Source of the DNA: an uncultured Pirellulaceae bacterium
Lineage (GTDB): Bacteria > Planctomycetota > Planctomycetia > Pirellulales > Pirellulaceae
NCBI GenBank assembly: GCA_937941455.1
Contig: CALDHM010000008.1
Coordinates: forward strand, 78,400-142,399
Length of the DNA stretch: 64,000 bases
Direction: 5' to 3'
A model generated the notes under the pieces. The model saw only the letters and a list, made by a program, of their open reading frames with translations, did no database searches and had not been told where the DNA came from. Each line of letters begins with the position of its first letter. Within the stretch, counting starts at the first letter, position 1. Both the position numbers and the translations under genes were made by a program. Positions 52,673 to 62,384 of the stretch are shown here, piece by piece.

Positions 52673-52741
52673 CTGAGAGGCTGGTGGATCGGTTCGACGT
52701 CGATTTTCTTGGCCGTTTTTTGAATTGAGTCACAAGCGTTT

Positions 52742-53596
52742 ATGGATCAAACTCCCACGACCACTTCGGAAATCAATACGAACAACTCGACCCGCAAGAA
52801 GCGCGGGGTACCGGAAGGAACTTGGATTCAATGTCCGAGTTGCAAGAAGACAGTTTTCCGCAAAGAGGTCGAAAAGCGTCTGAATGTATGTACCGAATGC
52901 GGCTTCCACTTGTACGTTTCGGCGAAGCAACGAATCAGTCAGGTGCTGGACGAAGGCACTTTCGAAGAATGGGATGCTGATCTCGTCTCGGTGGATCCGC
53001 TTGGTTTTTCGGACAGCCGCTCTTACAAGGAACGATTGGTCGCCGAGCAGAAAAAAACGGGATTAAAAGATGCCGTCGTGACGGGTTCGGGAATGATCCG
53101 TGCTCGACGAGTTGCGATTGGGGTCACTGACTCTGGCTTCATCATGGGCTCAATGGGCTCGGTGGTCGGCGAAAAGTTGACCCGTCTGGTTGAAAAGGCG
53201 ACTGAGCGAAACCTGCCGCTGATCATCATCAGTGGATCGGGGGGGGGAGCGCGAATGCATGAGGGGATTCTGTCCCTGATGCAAATGGCCAAGGTCTCCG
53301 CAGCCTTGGCCAAATTCCACGAAGCCAATGGACTGTTCATTTCGGTCCTGACCAATCCGACGATGGGGGGAGTGGCCGCCAGCTTCGCCTCGCTGGGCGA
53401 TGTCATTCTGGCTGAGCCCAGGGCCTTGATCGGGTTCGCCGGCCCGCGAACGATTAAAGCGACCATCCGCATCGAATTGCCGGATGAGTTCCAGACGAGC
53501 GAGTTCCTGCTGAAGCATGGTTTCATCGATCGGATCGTGCATCGGGAGCGATTGAAATCAGAAATCGCGACGGTCATTGATTATTGCGGTAAATAG
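52742..53596 (+). CDS. accD: Acetyl-CoA carboxylase carboxyltransferase subunit beta AccD
   Basis: 284 residues. The N-terminal zinc ribbon has C31, C34, C50 and C53 (CPSC...CTEC). The crotonase-like core shows [53 protein letters not shown], and the preceding [15 protein letters not shown] with the glycine-rich oxyanion loop. It transfers the carboxyl group from biotin to acetyl-CoA, the first step of fatty acid synthesis; the alpha subunit must be elsewhere. The final residues are shorter than in some relatives but complete. The Ser/Thr kinase gene starts 59 bases later on the same strand, so these two may be co-transcribed. Confidence 0.95.
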   Translation: MDQTPTTTSEINTNNSTRKKRGVPEGTWIQCPSCKKTVFRKEVEKRLNVCTECGFHLYVSAKQRISQVLDEGTFEEWDADLVSVDPLGFSDSRSYKERLVAEQKKTGLKDAVVTGSGMIRARRVAIGVTDSGFIMGSMGSVVGEKLTRLVEKATERNLPLIIISGSGGGARMHEGILSLMQMAKVSAALAKFHEANGLFISVLTNPTMGGVAASFASLGDVILAEPRALIGFAGPRTIKATIRIELPDEFQTSEFLLKHGFIDRIVHRERLKSEIATVIDYCGK

Positions 53597-53654
53597 AAAC
53601 TTCCCTCCGGCCGAAACACGACAACGATTGGGTGTGATCAGACGAGACCGAATC

Positions 53655-54539
53655 ATGGGTTTGATAGATCGTTTGAAAGGCGTTTTCGGCAGCAAGGACA
53701 AATTGCTGGATGTCTCGGCCCGATTCCGTTTGGATCGCCATGCGTACGCTGGCACGATGTCGAAGTTCCATGTGGCGACAGAGATTCGAACTGGCAAGGT
53801 TTACGGCATCAAGTTGCTCGATTCTGAAAAGCTCGCCCTCTTCCGCAACCGCTTCAGGGGCATCAAGGATCGCCCCGAGGAAGGGGAAATTGGAATGATG
53901 ATCAATCATCCGCGCGTCGCCAAGACGTTCGAGTACGGCAAGACGACGACCGGCCAGGAATACATTTTAATGGAGTATATCGACGGTCCCGGCCTTAACA
54001 CCATTCTGAGGGAGCCCGAAGATCGTCTCTTGCGAAACCGGCTCGCTCTGATTCGCCAAATGGGTGAGGGGCTGCAAGCCGTCCACGACGCCGGCTTCAT
54101 CCATCGGGATATCTGCCCGCGAAACTACATTTGCTACCATGACTATTCGTGGTTGAAATTGATCGATTTCGGCTTGTCCGTTCCCAACCAACCCCCATAT
54201 CGATTGCCTGGTAACCGGACCGGTACTCCTCAGTACATGGCTCCTGAGATCATTCGTCGGCGATCCACGGATCATCGGGTCGATATTTTCGCCTACGGGG
54301 TCACGGTGTATCGGTTCTTGGCTCTAGAGCATCCGTGGGGAACTACCGAGGTAACGGCCTTTGCGGCTTTGAATCACGACCAAAAACCCGCCGAAAATAT
54401 CTTGAAATATCGCCCCCGTCTCAACCCGAAATTGGCCAAGGCCGTCCACAAGTGCATTGAGATTAAGGCGGATGATCGATTCGATTCCATCCGCCAGTTT
54501 TTGTCCGCGATTGCTGACGTTAAAAGCGAAGAGGATTGA
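53655..54539 (+). CDS. Serine/threonine protein kinase
   Basis: 294 residues from the ATG at 53655. Kinase subdomains are complete except the first: K53 in YGIKLLD, HRD at 150-152 in FIHRDICPRNYI, DFG at 171-173 and APE in YMAPEIIRRRS. The glycine loop (RHAYAGTMSKFHVATE) does not follow GxGxxG. The lysine, HRD aspartate and DFG are present, so activity is likely. No membrane segment or sensor domain, unlike most bacterial Ser/Thr kinases of the PknB type. A perfect six-base inverted repeat (GGCCCA/TGGGCC, 54551-54567) follows the stop codon without a T-run. Position after accD suggests lipid metabolism, but that is inference. Confidence 0.85.
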   Translation: MGLIDRLKGVFGSKDKLLDVSARFRLDRHAYAGTMSKFHVATEIRTGKVYGIKLLDSEKLALFRNRFRGIKDRPEEGEIGMMINHPRVAKTFEYGKTTTGQEYILMEYIDGPGLNTILREPEDRLLRNRLALIRQMGEGLQAVHDAGFIHRDICPRNYICYHDYSWLKLIDFGLSVPNQPPYRLPGNRTGTPQYMAPEIIRRRSTDHRVDIFAYGVTVYRFLALEHPWGTTEVTAFAALNHDQKPAENILKYRPRLNPKLAKAVHKCIEIKADDRFDSIRQFLSAIADVKSEED

Positions 54540-54662
54540 CGGTCACCGCCGGCCCAGTAAGTGGGCCACTTGGCGAAAAATCTACGAAAAATGGTTACTT
54601 TTACCCCTTGGATGCGGCACTAATAAACGGGCCGTTTTTGAATTGAGGAGCCAACAATCAGC

Positions 54663-55664
54663 GTGAATGAGCAAGTTCCCAAATGGATTCGATCTGTATT
54701 GACGGCAGCCGGTTTTTACAACCTGCTGTGGGGAACGAGCGTCGTGTTTGCCCCCAAGCTGTGGTTCCAAATGTTCGGCATGGAACCACCCCGTTATCCC
54801 GAGATTTGGCAGTGCGTGGGAATGGTTGTGGGGTTGTACGGTTTAGGCTACCTCATCGCCGCTCGCGATCCCTTCAAACATTGGCCCATCGTTTTGGTTG
54901 GATTGTTGGGAAAAATCTTTGGGCCGATCGGGTTTGTCATCTCGGCGATCCGTGGTTCGTTGCCATGGAATTTCGGGGTCCAAATTCTTTTCAATGATGT
55001 GGTTTGGTGGATTCCTTTTGTGGCGATCCTCTACCAGGCCTTCCGATGGAATAGCAATCCGTCCCTCAACGTGCGTTGCCCCACGTTCGAAGAGGCTATT
55101 CGTCTCACGCGGAGCCAACGGGGCGAAACCTTGGAGAAGCTGTCGTTTCGCCAAATTACCATGGTGATCTTCCTACGGCACGCCGGCTGTACTTTCTGCC
55201 GCGAGACGCTGAGCGATTTGCGAAATGCTCGCGACAAAATCATCGACGAAGGGGTGTCGGTAGCCATCGTCCACATGGGGCATCCACTCGATGGCACTAA
55301 AATGCTCAGCCAATATGACCTCGAGAGTTTCCACCAGTACAGCGACCCGCAGTGCCGCTTATATCGAGCGTTCGGCCTCGAGCGGGGCCGTTGGTCCCAG
55401 CTGTTTTCGTGGCGGGTAATCAAACGCGGTCTGCAAGCCGGACTCAAGGATGGCCATGGAATCGGAAAAATCCAAGGGGACTCGTTCCAGCTGCCGGGCG
55501 TGTTTTTTTTACACGAAGGCCGCATCGTGTTCAGTTTTCCAACAGAACACGCTGGGGAGCGGATCGATTACCTGGGATTGATACGGCGAGCCCAAGCCTG
55601 CATTCGCGATGGCGACCACGGTGTTCCCAACGCGAAGGAAGAACATCAAATTTCCCTCACCTAG
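54663..55664 (+). CDS. Fusion of four-helix membrane domain and peroxiredoxin-like thioredoxin domain
   Basis: 333 residues from the GTG at 54663 (GAGGAG about 14 bases upstream). The first 130 residues hold about four hydrophobic segments (13-30, 48-66, 74-97, 113-126). The second part is a thioredoxin-fold domain with FLRHAGCTFCRE, CxxC at C176 and C179. This matches the peroxiredoxin-like 2/SelL group rather than AhpC, which has one cysteine there. Downstream segments (VSVAIVHMGHP, LPGVFFLHEGRIVFSF) fit the fold. The domain may reduce peroxides or protein disulfides from the cytosolic side of the membrane, with the helices recruiting it. It stands alone on the plus strand. Confidence 0.8.
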   Translation: MNEQVPKWIRSVLTAAGFYNLLWGTSVVFAPKLWFQMFGMEPPRYPEIWQCVGMVVGLYGLGYLIAARDPFKHWPIVLVGLLGKIFGPIGFVISAIRGSLPWNFGVQILFNDVVWWIPFVAILYQAFRWNSNPSLNVRCPTFEEAIRLTRSQRGETLEKLSFRQITMVIFLRHAGCTFCRETLSDLRNARDKIIDEGVSVAIVHMGHPLDGTKMLSQYDLESFHQYSDPQCRLYRAFGLERGRWSQLFSWRVIKRGLQAGLKDGHGIGKIQGDSFQLPGVFFLHEGRIVFSFPTEHAGERIDYLGLIRRAQACIRDGDHGVPNAKEEHQISLT

Positions 55665-55991
55665 GTCGCGAACCGCTAGGCCCCAGTGGCAGAACCCGTT
55701 AGATGGCAGGCACCGGACCAAAATTCTCAAAAAAACCGGAACCCACTACAATTCTGGCTCGCCGATTTGGCTCAAACGCCTGTTATGAAATCGGTCGGGC
55801 TTAGGCCGCAGAGACCTTGACCCCGATTTTTCGCTGCTGTTTTTCCGGTGGCAGCATTATGCAAGTTGCGCCTATCCCAACATCAGCCCTCGCTGACGCT
55901 TCGGATCACGAGTCTCGTCAATTTTGGGATAAACACTTAACGAGCATCTGAGCGTATCGATCAATAGGAGTGGCGGTTATTGGCCATTTCC
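55665..55991. other. Intergenic region with repeat B
   Basis: Convergent gap between the peroxiredoxin-like and DUF gene. Contains repeat B copy 3 in reverse (55873-55931). No terminator with a T-run was seen. Confidence 0.45.
55873..55931. repeat. Dispersed palindromic repeat B, copy 3 (reversed, diverged)
   Basis: TATCCCAA at 55873-55880 pairs with TTGGGATA at 55924-55931. Reverse-complemented, the interior contains GAAGCGTCAGCGAGGGC, which matches the core of the other two copies with three differences. Confidence 0.55.
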
Positions 55992-57662
55992 TTAGTCATC
56001 TCCTTCGTCCTCATCGTAATACATTTCGGCGACATCGGCGGAGGTCGGCAAGCGGTCGTCTTCGAGGTCTTTGCGGGCGTCTATCACCCACTGGAGCGGA
56101 TGATTCTTTGGCCATTTTTGCCCTGTGACTTTCAGCACGCGGTAGTAATCCTTCATGATGTACATGATGTCATCTGCCAATTTGCCGAATTGCAGCAGAG
56201 GGTATTGCTTCATCAAATCGCTCCAAACGAGAAAGCTTTCGTTGTAGAACGAAATCGCTCCCTTCTTCACAATTTTTCGTTCGCCGGTTTTGGGATCGAG
56301 AGCATATTCGTCATCGAAAATCGATTGCCGTTGCAGTTGTAGCGCGTCGAATAATTTTTGGTGGGCCAAAATCGATTCTTCTTCGGCCTGCGTTCGCGTC
56401 AACGTTCGCCAGTAGCGATAATTCGAATTGCCTTGGTTGCGGTCGATGGCTGTAATCACCGTCAGTATCTCGATGATTTGATCCCGGATTTGCCGCGCCT
56501 CCATCAAACGGTCGGGGGGAGCCTGCCGAGCGATTTCGGTGTCGATCTGGGCGTTCTGTGAGGCCAGTCGTTGCTCGACCTCCCGCACCATCAATTGTTG
56601 TTCCTCGGTGCGTTGGTCGGAGGGCAAGTCCAGGGCGATACGGTGGGATTCCGGTAGATCGAGTTCCTGTTTGTAGGTATTCAACAATTCCGTGCGCAAT
56701 CGCGGCACAATCGCATCGAGTTGTTGGCGAAGCCGTTCGAGTTTCTCTTCCGCCTCGGCCACCCCTTCGAGCGTGATTTTTTCAGGCGCGCCGACCTCCA
56801 ACCGGGTCCGGCCATAATCGAGCCACTCCTCGTAGGCTTGCCCCCAGACCACCCGTGTGGACTCGTCGGAACGAAAGTCGTTTTGCAAACCGAGCGCCAT
56901 GTTGCGAAGCTGCGCCGGACGCCGCATGTAGAACAAGAAGTCGGAAGAATACTTGGTTTCCCCTTGTTCGACCAAATGCCGTGCCTGGTCATACCATTGG
57001 TATGCCATTTTCCAGTTGTCATAGCCGCGGTCGGTAAGGATATATGAGTTGGGTTCGACGAACGACGCCAAATCGTTGGCGAACTCGGTGTCCTTGCGGA
57101 ACATGCGGCGGAACTGATTTTTTTCGTCGGAATTCCCGATCTTCATCCCCGTGATGAAGCCGAGGCGATCTTGGATGCGGTGATCGCGAATGTTGTAGGC
57201 GATGCCATCGGTCAAGAATTTGATGCCCTTCTTGACCCAGTGAAAGCGATGCTCGTAATTGTCGAATTCGGCCGAGACGTTGTAGGCAAGGTTGTGCGAC
57301 TGGAAATCCCAAACCTTAATGAAGTTCGGTTGTACCTTGGTCAGCATATTAAGCGTCGCTTCGAGGTTGTCCCAGCGCTCCATTCGCTTATGCTCGTTGG
57401 CTTGTTCCCACAGAATATTGACGGCAACTCCTCGCAATCCCAGCGAGGCCAATTTCATCGTCTCGCTGGCGGGATCGATTTGAGAAAGCTGGTCTTGCGC
57501 AAGGCGGTATTCCGTACGGAGTTTCGCCAATTCGCCACCGGAATCACCGGTCCCCTCTCCCGAGCCCAAGGAGGCGGGTCGAGACACCAGAGAGATCGGC
57601 GCCAGCAGCAGTCCGATCAAGACGATGTACAAGATTTTCCGGGAAAACGAGGATTGTTGCAT
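55992..57662 (-). CDS. Membrane-anchored protein of unknown function, last gene of the ABC operon
   Basis: 556 residues. One N-terminal membrane segment (about 10-27, ILYIVLIGLLLAPISLVS), then a large soluble part with mostly helices: LRTEYRLAQDQLSQIDPAS, LRGVAVNILWEQANEHKRMERWDNLEATLNMLTKVQP, then a TPR-like stretch and coiled coil (AEEKLERLRQQLDAIVPRLRTELLNTYKQEL). It ends in an acidic tail. The gene begins six bases before the end of the permease gene and is third in the operon. It may be an accessory factor of the transporter facing the periplasm. I know of no named family, though the fixed order with these ABC genes suggests a conserved unit. Confidence 0.75.
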   Translation of the reverse strand: MQQSSFSRKILYIVLIGLLLAPISLVSRPASLGSGEGTGDSGGELAKLRTEYRLAQDQLSQIDPASETMKLASLGLRGVAVNILWEQANEHKRMERWDNLEATLNMLTKVQPNFIKVWDFQSHNLAYNVSAEFDNYEHRFHWVKKGIKFLTDGIAYNIRDHRIQDRLGFITGMKIGNSDEKNQFRRMFRKDTEFANDLASFVEPNSYILTDRGYDNWKMAYQWYDQARHLVEQGETKYSSDFLFYMRRPAQLRNMALGLQNDFRSDESTRVVWGQAYEEWLDYGRTRLEVGAPEKITLEGVAEAEEKLERLRQQLDAIVPRLRTELLNTYKQELDLPESHRIALDLPSDQRTEEQQLMVREVEQRLASQNAQIDTEIARQAPPDRLMEARQIRDQIIEILTVITAIDRNQGNSNYRYWRTLTRTQAEEESILAHQKLFDALQLQRQSIFDDEYALDPKTGERKIVKKGAISFYNESFLVWSDLMKQYPLLQFGKLADDIMYIMKDYYRVLKVTGQKWPKNHPLQWVIDARKDLEDDRLPTSADVAEMYYDEDEGDD

Positions 57663-57668
57663 GGTGTG

Positions 57669-59660
57669 CTACTTCGCAATCTCACGAGTCTTGAAGCAAA
57701 AATATCCGAACACAGTCAAGCCGATGCAAAAAGCGGCTACAACCGCTAACGCCGCGGCCAGTCGATGAACGTCGACCGAGTAACCGTACAGCAAAAAGTC
57801 CGAAAAATTGAGCTGCGAGAAATTCGGAGCGATGTTCGTCAACGAACCGAGCATGCTGACCAAAAAGTAGTCGGTTTGCTCGAGCACCATGGTGGCCAGG
57901 CCGGGTTCCAGTTCGACCTCCATGTTCTTTTGTGTGATGATCCGATAAAAGGATTCGATCGGACCACCCCCAACATTGTCTTTTGAAACCAAGCCCTTGA
58001 TGAATTTCGTGTTGAATCCAAGCACCAGCATGACCATGATGCCGATCATCGTTACCGGAGCGCTGAGGAACGTGCTCAAGGCGACTCCCAACGAGATCAT
58101 CACCAACATCTGCGACCAAATCCCGAGATAACCTTTGATGAAGTTCCACCAGTACAAACTATCGGTAGCCCGAAAGTAGATGTTCTCGCGGGCGACACCC
58201 AGATATTGGTTTTGGTCCTCGCAGCGAAGGATCAACTTCACCTTGCCATTTTTCGCCAGGTCCTCGAAGAAATCGAACTCGCGCTGCTCGAGAACGCTGC
58301 CATCCGGCCGCAATTTTTCTCCCGGCCGTTTACGTTTGAGAGGCAGGATTTGCACGTTGTATTCATCGGTCTCGAAGACGATCCGTTCGGAGCGGAAAAT
58401 AGGATCGATTTCCGGATTGTCGGGGACACTTTCGAATTGCAAGCTCCCGAGCACCCGTTTTTCGATTTCGCCCTTGGTGGTACGAAACACCCCCAAGTCG
58501 AGCTCGAGCACCAGCAGATCCTGGTCAAGGAACCGTTGTGGTCCGATGTTTTCGTAGACGAACTCGGCCTTGGAGAGGCTATTGCGGTTCATCGATGTGC
58601 CACCATCGATGTAACCTCGATGGGCGAACTCCTTCCCGATATTGATCCCCTCGGACTTCAGTTCCCCGGCGGCATCGTAGAATTGCAAGCTGGACGCGTA
58701 GATGGGGACACGTGCTCGGAAATAGCCCTCAGCTCGCTCGATTTGGATTTCAGCATTGGGGCCGCCCGATCCAATGATGGTCGCCGAATGCGAATGACCT
58801 CCGAAGGGCTCGACAATCAATCGTTCATAACGAATACGCCCGTCGGGCAATTCTGTTTTGGAAACGACATTGCGAGCATCCAGCGGCGGAGAGTCTTTCT
58901 CGCGAATATCCTCGATCAATTCGAGCATATGTCGATGCCCGGAATCAAAGGTCGTCTCACCCGACTTGATGGCTGAATCCGACACGCGTTGCCCATAACG
59001 ATTGAGTCGCAGAGTTGGATCAATGTCGCTCAGCGATGCCAGCGTCTGCGTCTCTCCCACCACGCGGTGAGTATGCGAAAGACCCCGCCACACGAACAAG
59101 TAACTGAGCAATCCCATGACGGCCAGCAATACCGTGCCCACAGCAGCAAACCCGACGATCCGGCCTAATACGATCTCCGTTGCCCTTACAGGTTTGGTTA
59201 CGACGGTGTAGATCGTTTTGTTTTTGATGTCGTCCGGGAGGCTGAAGGAAGTCATCAGCAGCGCGGTCAGCAGGGCCAGCAGCTGTGTGCCCCACAATAC
59301 GAAGTTCAAATAGATCCGATCCGGGTGATCGGATCCTGCGTTCAGGAACCAACCACCCAGAAGCAAGGCCAATCCGAACAGGATGAACGTGACAATGACC
59401 ACTTTCCGGCGAATCGCCTCGATGGCCGCCAGCTTTGCGATCGCATAGATCCGTCGCGGTGAGGTGCCCAAGACGTCTGGCACGGCACCACCGATCGTCT
59501 GCGCGACAACGTAGAAGCCCTCGACGGGCCCGTGCCGGAAGGCGGCCACCAGATACCCGAAGAACGTCCCCAACACCACCAGCGCGCAGGTGAGCAAGAA
59601 AAACGTAAAAATCGCGGAGGGAAGCCATTCTCCGAAATTCAAGAATTGTTCAACAACCAT
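57669..59660 (-). CDS. ABC-2-type transporter permease with large extracytoplasmic domain
   Basis: 663 residues. Hydrophobic segments are seen at about 17-38, 85-106, 118-133, 160-190 and near the C-terminus (520-560 and 625-645). Between 200 and 520 lies a large soluble, beta-rich insertion, so the permease has a periplasmic domain of roughly 300 residues. The ABC-2 pattern is shown by DDIKNKTIYTVVTKPVRATEIVLGRIVGFAAVGTVLLAVMG. Partner of the ATPase gene, 60 bases upstream, and of the membrane-anchored protein downstream. It is unusually large for its family. Substrate unknown; secretion or envelope remodelling is a fair guess. Confidence 0.85.
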   Translation of the reverse strand: MVVEQFLNFGEWLPSAIFTFFLLTCALVVLGTFFGYLVAAFRHGPVEGFYVVAQTIGGAVPDVLGTSPRRIYAIAKLAAIEAIRRKVVIVTFILFGLALLLGGWFLNAGSDHPDRIYLNFVLWGTQLLALLTALLMTSFSLPDDIKNKTIYTVVTKPVRATEIVLGRIVGFAAVGTVLLAVMGLLSYLFVWRGLSHTHRVVGETQTLASLSDIDPTLRLNRYGQRVSDSAIKSGETTFDSGHRHMLELIEDIREKDSPPLDARNVVSKTELPDGRIRYERLIVEPFGGHSHSATIIGSGGPNAEIQIERAEGYFRARVPIYASSLQFYDAAGELKSEGINIGKEFAHRGYIDGGTSMNRNSLSKAEFVYENIGPQRFLDQDLLVLELDLGVFRTTKGEIEKRVLGSLQFESVPDNPEIDPIFRSERIVFETDEYNVQILPLKRKRPGEKLRPDGSVLEQREFDFFEDLAKNGKVKLILRCEDQNQYLGVARENIYFRATDSLYWWNFIKGYLGIWSQMLVMISLGVALSTFLSAPVTMIGIMVMLVLGFNTKFIKGLVSKDNVGGGPIESFYRIITQKNMEVELEPGLATMVLEQTDYFLVSMLGSLTNIAPNFSQLNFSDFLLYGYSVDVHRLAAALAVVAAFCIGLTVFGYFCFKTREIAK

Positions 59661-59720
59661 GTTTTGCTCTGTTGCGTCAAACGAACTGCATCAAACGGGG
59701 GGCACGGTCAACGTTTCCGC

Positions 59721-60680
59721 TTAATCTTTACCGCGGGCTCCGGCCGAACGATGGCCCGGCCGCTCTTGGCTTTCGCGCACGATATTCAGGAACAATTCTT
59801 CCAGCGTGGTCTTGGGGTTCTCCAAGGATTTCACCGATCCGCCGTGCTTCTCGATCACCGTGCGAATCTCGTCGTAGGCCGACTGCGGAACGCCCGTGAA
59901 ACGGACCTGGGTTTCCTCGCTGACCTTCAGCAGCGAGTCGACACGGCCGAGTTCCTTCAGTTCGCCTTGGTACAGAATGGCAATGCGGTCGCAGACGTCT
60001 TGGACGTCGGCCAGTAGGTGGCTGCACATGATGACCGTCTTCCCCTGTCGCTTCAGGTCGATGATCAAGTCCTTCATCTCGCGAGTTCCCATCGGGTCTA
60101 AGCCGGAGGTGGGTTCATCCAGCAGCACCAACTCCGGATCGTTGATCAAGGCCTGCGCCAACCCGATACGTCGCACCATACCTTTGGAGTACTCGCGGAG
60201 CTGTCGACGTTTCGCCCAGGTCAGCCCCACGCGATCGATCAGTTCCTTGGCCCGTTCTTGCCGCACCTTGGTGGGCATGTTGAACAAGCGCCCGTAGAAG
60301 TCGAGCGTTTCCTCAGCGGTCAGATAGCGATAGAGGTACGACTCCTCGGGCAGATAGCCGATCCTTTCGTTCTTCGTGACCTCGGTCGCGTCCTTACCGA
60401 ACACAAGGGCTCGGCCGCTGGTCGGAAACAATAATCCCAACAGCAACTTAATCGTCGTCGACTTGCCGGAACCGTTCGGGCCAAGCAATCCAAAAATTTC
60501 CCCCTTACGCACTTCCAGGTCCAGCGCTTTGAGAGCCCGAACCTTCTGCCGGCCCCAAAAATCCCGATAAATTTTCGAAAGGTTTTGCGTCTCGACGACG
60601 ATGTTCGGATCGTAATCAGGATTGGTTTGAACAAGTTTTCGCGGTGCCTCCTTAGTGGGTTTGACTTCCGACGTTGACAT
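59721..60680 (-). CDS. ABC transporter ATP-binding protein
   Basis: 319 residues. Walker [13 protein letters not shown] (about 65-76), signature [15 protein letters not shown] (a variant of LSGGQ), Walker [14 protein letters not shown] and switch His in MCSHLLADV. About 27 N-terminal residues precede the domain, and the last 75 form a C-terminal accessory part. The start codon ATG at 60680 is the first Met in the frame and fits. First gene of the minus-strand operon with the large permease and the membrane-anchored protein. Divergent from folC across 285 bases. Confidence 0.92.
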   Translation of the reverse strand: MSTSEVKPTKEAPRKLVQTNPDYDPNIVVETQNLSKIYRDFWGRQKVRALKALDLEVRKGEIFGLLGPNGSGKSTTIKLLLGLLFPTSGRALVFGKDATEVTKNERIGYLPEESYLYRYLTAEETLDFYGRLFNMPTKVRQERAKELIDRVGLTWAKRRQLREYSKGMVRRIGLAQALINDPELVLLDEPTSGLDPMGTREMKDLIIDLKRQGKTVIMCSHLLADVQDVCDRIAILYQGELKELGRVDSLLKVSEETQVRFTGVPQSAYDEIRTVIEKHGGSVKSLENPKTTLEELFLNIVRESQERPGHRSAGARGKD

Positions 60681-60965
60681 CCGATGATTGCTCCGAGAAC
60701 GAATGATGATGGGCTAAGATTTGCGAATGACTAACGGCGACCAGTCGAGAGCAAGCCGCCGTCCGACTTTTGGGTGCCGCGACTCGAAGTCGGCTGATTA
60801 TCCTACGCCCGGTGGGGGATCGGTGTTCGGCCGCGCAGAGAATCAACGTCGGCCCGAGACATGCCGCGGCCTGATCGCGAATTTCTCGTGTATATTCTAA
60901 AATCCGCCTAAAGTTACTACAAGCTGCCCATCGAGATGGGATAACCACGAAGGTCCTACGCCACT
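60681..60965. other. Divergent promoter region between ABC and folC genes
   Basis: 285 bases, no supported gene. Promoters for both operons must be here; no convincing consensus was recognised. Confidence 0.4.
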
Positions 60966-62384
60966 ATGCTCCCAGCGGATGCCGCATCTCCCCCGACCGC
61001 CCTCCAAGGTCTTTTGGAACGGCTGTTTTCGCGAATCAACTACGAGCGGCGAGAACCGACATCGAACCATATCATGCGCACCGAGTCGATCGGCCGGTTG
61101 CTGGAACTGCTCAATCATCCCCATCGCGACTACCCGATCATCCATGTGGCGGGAACCAAAGGCAAAGGTTCGGTCACCAAATTGTCGGCCAAGCTATTAG
61201 CCGCAACAGGCATGCGGGTCGCCGCCTACACGTCGCCGCATTTGTGGGATTTCCGTGAACGCTTCACCATCGATGAACAGCTCGTTTCTGATCGCAATCT
61301 CGAGCAAGCCTTGGGGGCTGTCTTCCAGATTCTCGATGCCCACGAGCACGAGCCTTGGGCGTCACGCCTGACGTTTTTCGATTTGGCGACTGCTACTGGA
61401 TTTTTGATTTTTTCTCGCGAACGAGTTGACGCCGCAGTTATCGAGGTCGGCCTGGGAGGGCGACTGGATTCCACCAACGTTTGCCAGCCATCGGTTTGCG
61501 TGATTACGAATATCAGTTTCGATCACATGCGACAGTTGGGGAATACGCTGGCTGAAATCGCCTATGCCAAGGCGGGGATCATCAAATCGGGAGTGCCCGT
61601 CGTCTGCGGCGTTGAAGTCACTGAGCCTCGACAAGTCATCGAACAGGTCGCCGGCGAGGAAGGCTGCCGGTTGATACAACTTGGTGAAGCTCTGCGTGCC
61701 GCCAACTTTCAACTTGGTCCCTCAGGAACGACTTTCGATGCGCACATCGATTTTCTTTCGCCTCCAGTTCATCTCTCAGATCTTGAAATCAGCCTGTTGG
61801 GTAGGCACCAGGTCGATAACGCCGTGCTTTCCCTTGGGGCAGTCCATTTGTTTTTAGCTCGGCAGAATTCGCCCCCGCTGGGCCCTGAAAAAATCCGAGA
61901 AACTCTCAAAAATTTTCAACATCCCGGCCGGATCCAAATTGCATGCCGTCAGCCGACGGTCGTCCTCGACGTCGCCCACAACGAAGCATCGATCCGGGCT
62001 CTAATCGAAACGCTGCGAAACCAATTGGAAGCTTGGAGACTTGCCGACCAGCGTGTCCTGATCCTGGCGGCGAGCAAGGATAAAGACCATGCGGCCATGC
62101 TGCGGATTTGCCTCCCGGCCTTTGATCGCATCGTCTTTACCCGGTTCCTGCTAAACCCTCGCGCCACGCCGCCGACCGAATTGATGGCGCTGGCAGGGCA
62201 GCTTCAATTCGAATTGAGGACCACGTCCCAGCTCGAATGCGTTGATAACCCCCATGAGGCCTGGAACCACGTTCGCGCGGTTTTAAGCGAATCGAGTGTC
62301 TGTTGTATCGCCGGTTCGCTGTTTCTGGTCGGCGAGCTGAAGGATACTGTCGAGTCAGCTTATTCTGGGAAACCACGCCCATGA
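60966..62384 (+). CDS. folC: Folylpolyglutamate/dihydrofolate synthase FolC
   Basis: 472 residues. Mur-ligase-type ATP-dependent synthase that adds glutamate to folates and, in many bacteria, to dihydropteroate. P-loop HVAGTKGKGSVTKL (about 60-73), AAYTSPHLWDFRERF, IEVGLGGRLDSTNV, and the second-domain segments GRIQIACRQPTVVLDVAHN and ILAASKDKDHAAML. The N-terminal 15 residues are extra. It overlaps cinA by four bases (ATGA), and so is co-transcribed with it. No other folate gene is nearby. Confidence 0.95.
   Translation: MLPADAASPPTALQGLLERLFSRINYERREPTSNHIMRTESIGRLLELLNHPHRDYPIIHVAGTKGKGSVTKLSAKLLAATGMRVAAYTSPHLWDFRERFTIDEQLVSDRNLEQALGAVFQILDAHEHEPWASRLTFFDLATATGFLIFSRERVDAAVIEVGLGGRLDSTNVCQPSVCVITNISFDHMRQLGNTLAEIAYAKAGIIKSGVPVVCGVEVTEPRQVIEQVAGEEGCRLIQLGEALRAANFQLGPSGTTFDAHIDFLSPPVHLSDLEISLLGRHQVDNAVLSLGAVHLFLARQNSPPLGPEKIRETLKNFQHPGRIQIACRQPTVVLDVAHNEASIRALIETLRNQLEAWRLADQRVLILAASKDKDHAAMLRICLPAFDRIVFTRFLLNPRATPPTELMALAGQLQFELRTTSQLECVDNPHEAWNHVRAVLSESSVCCIAGSLFLVGELKDTVESAYSGKPRP

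Larger units (their letters stand above)
51898..52741. other. Intergenic region with two dispersed repeats
   Basis: About 840 bases upstream of accD. Contains repeat B copy 2 (52387-52455) and repeat A copy 2 (52636-52672). Several open frames of about 100 codons on both strands lack start context and protein-like composition. Confidence 0.5.
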
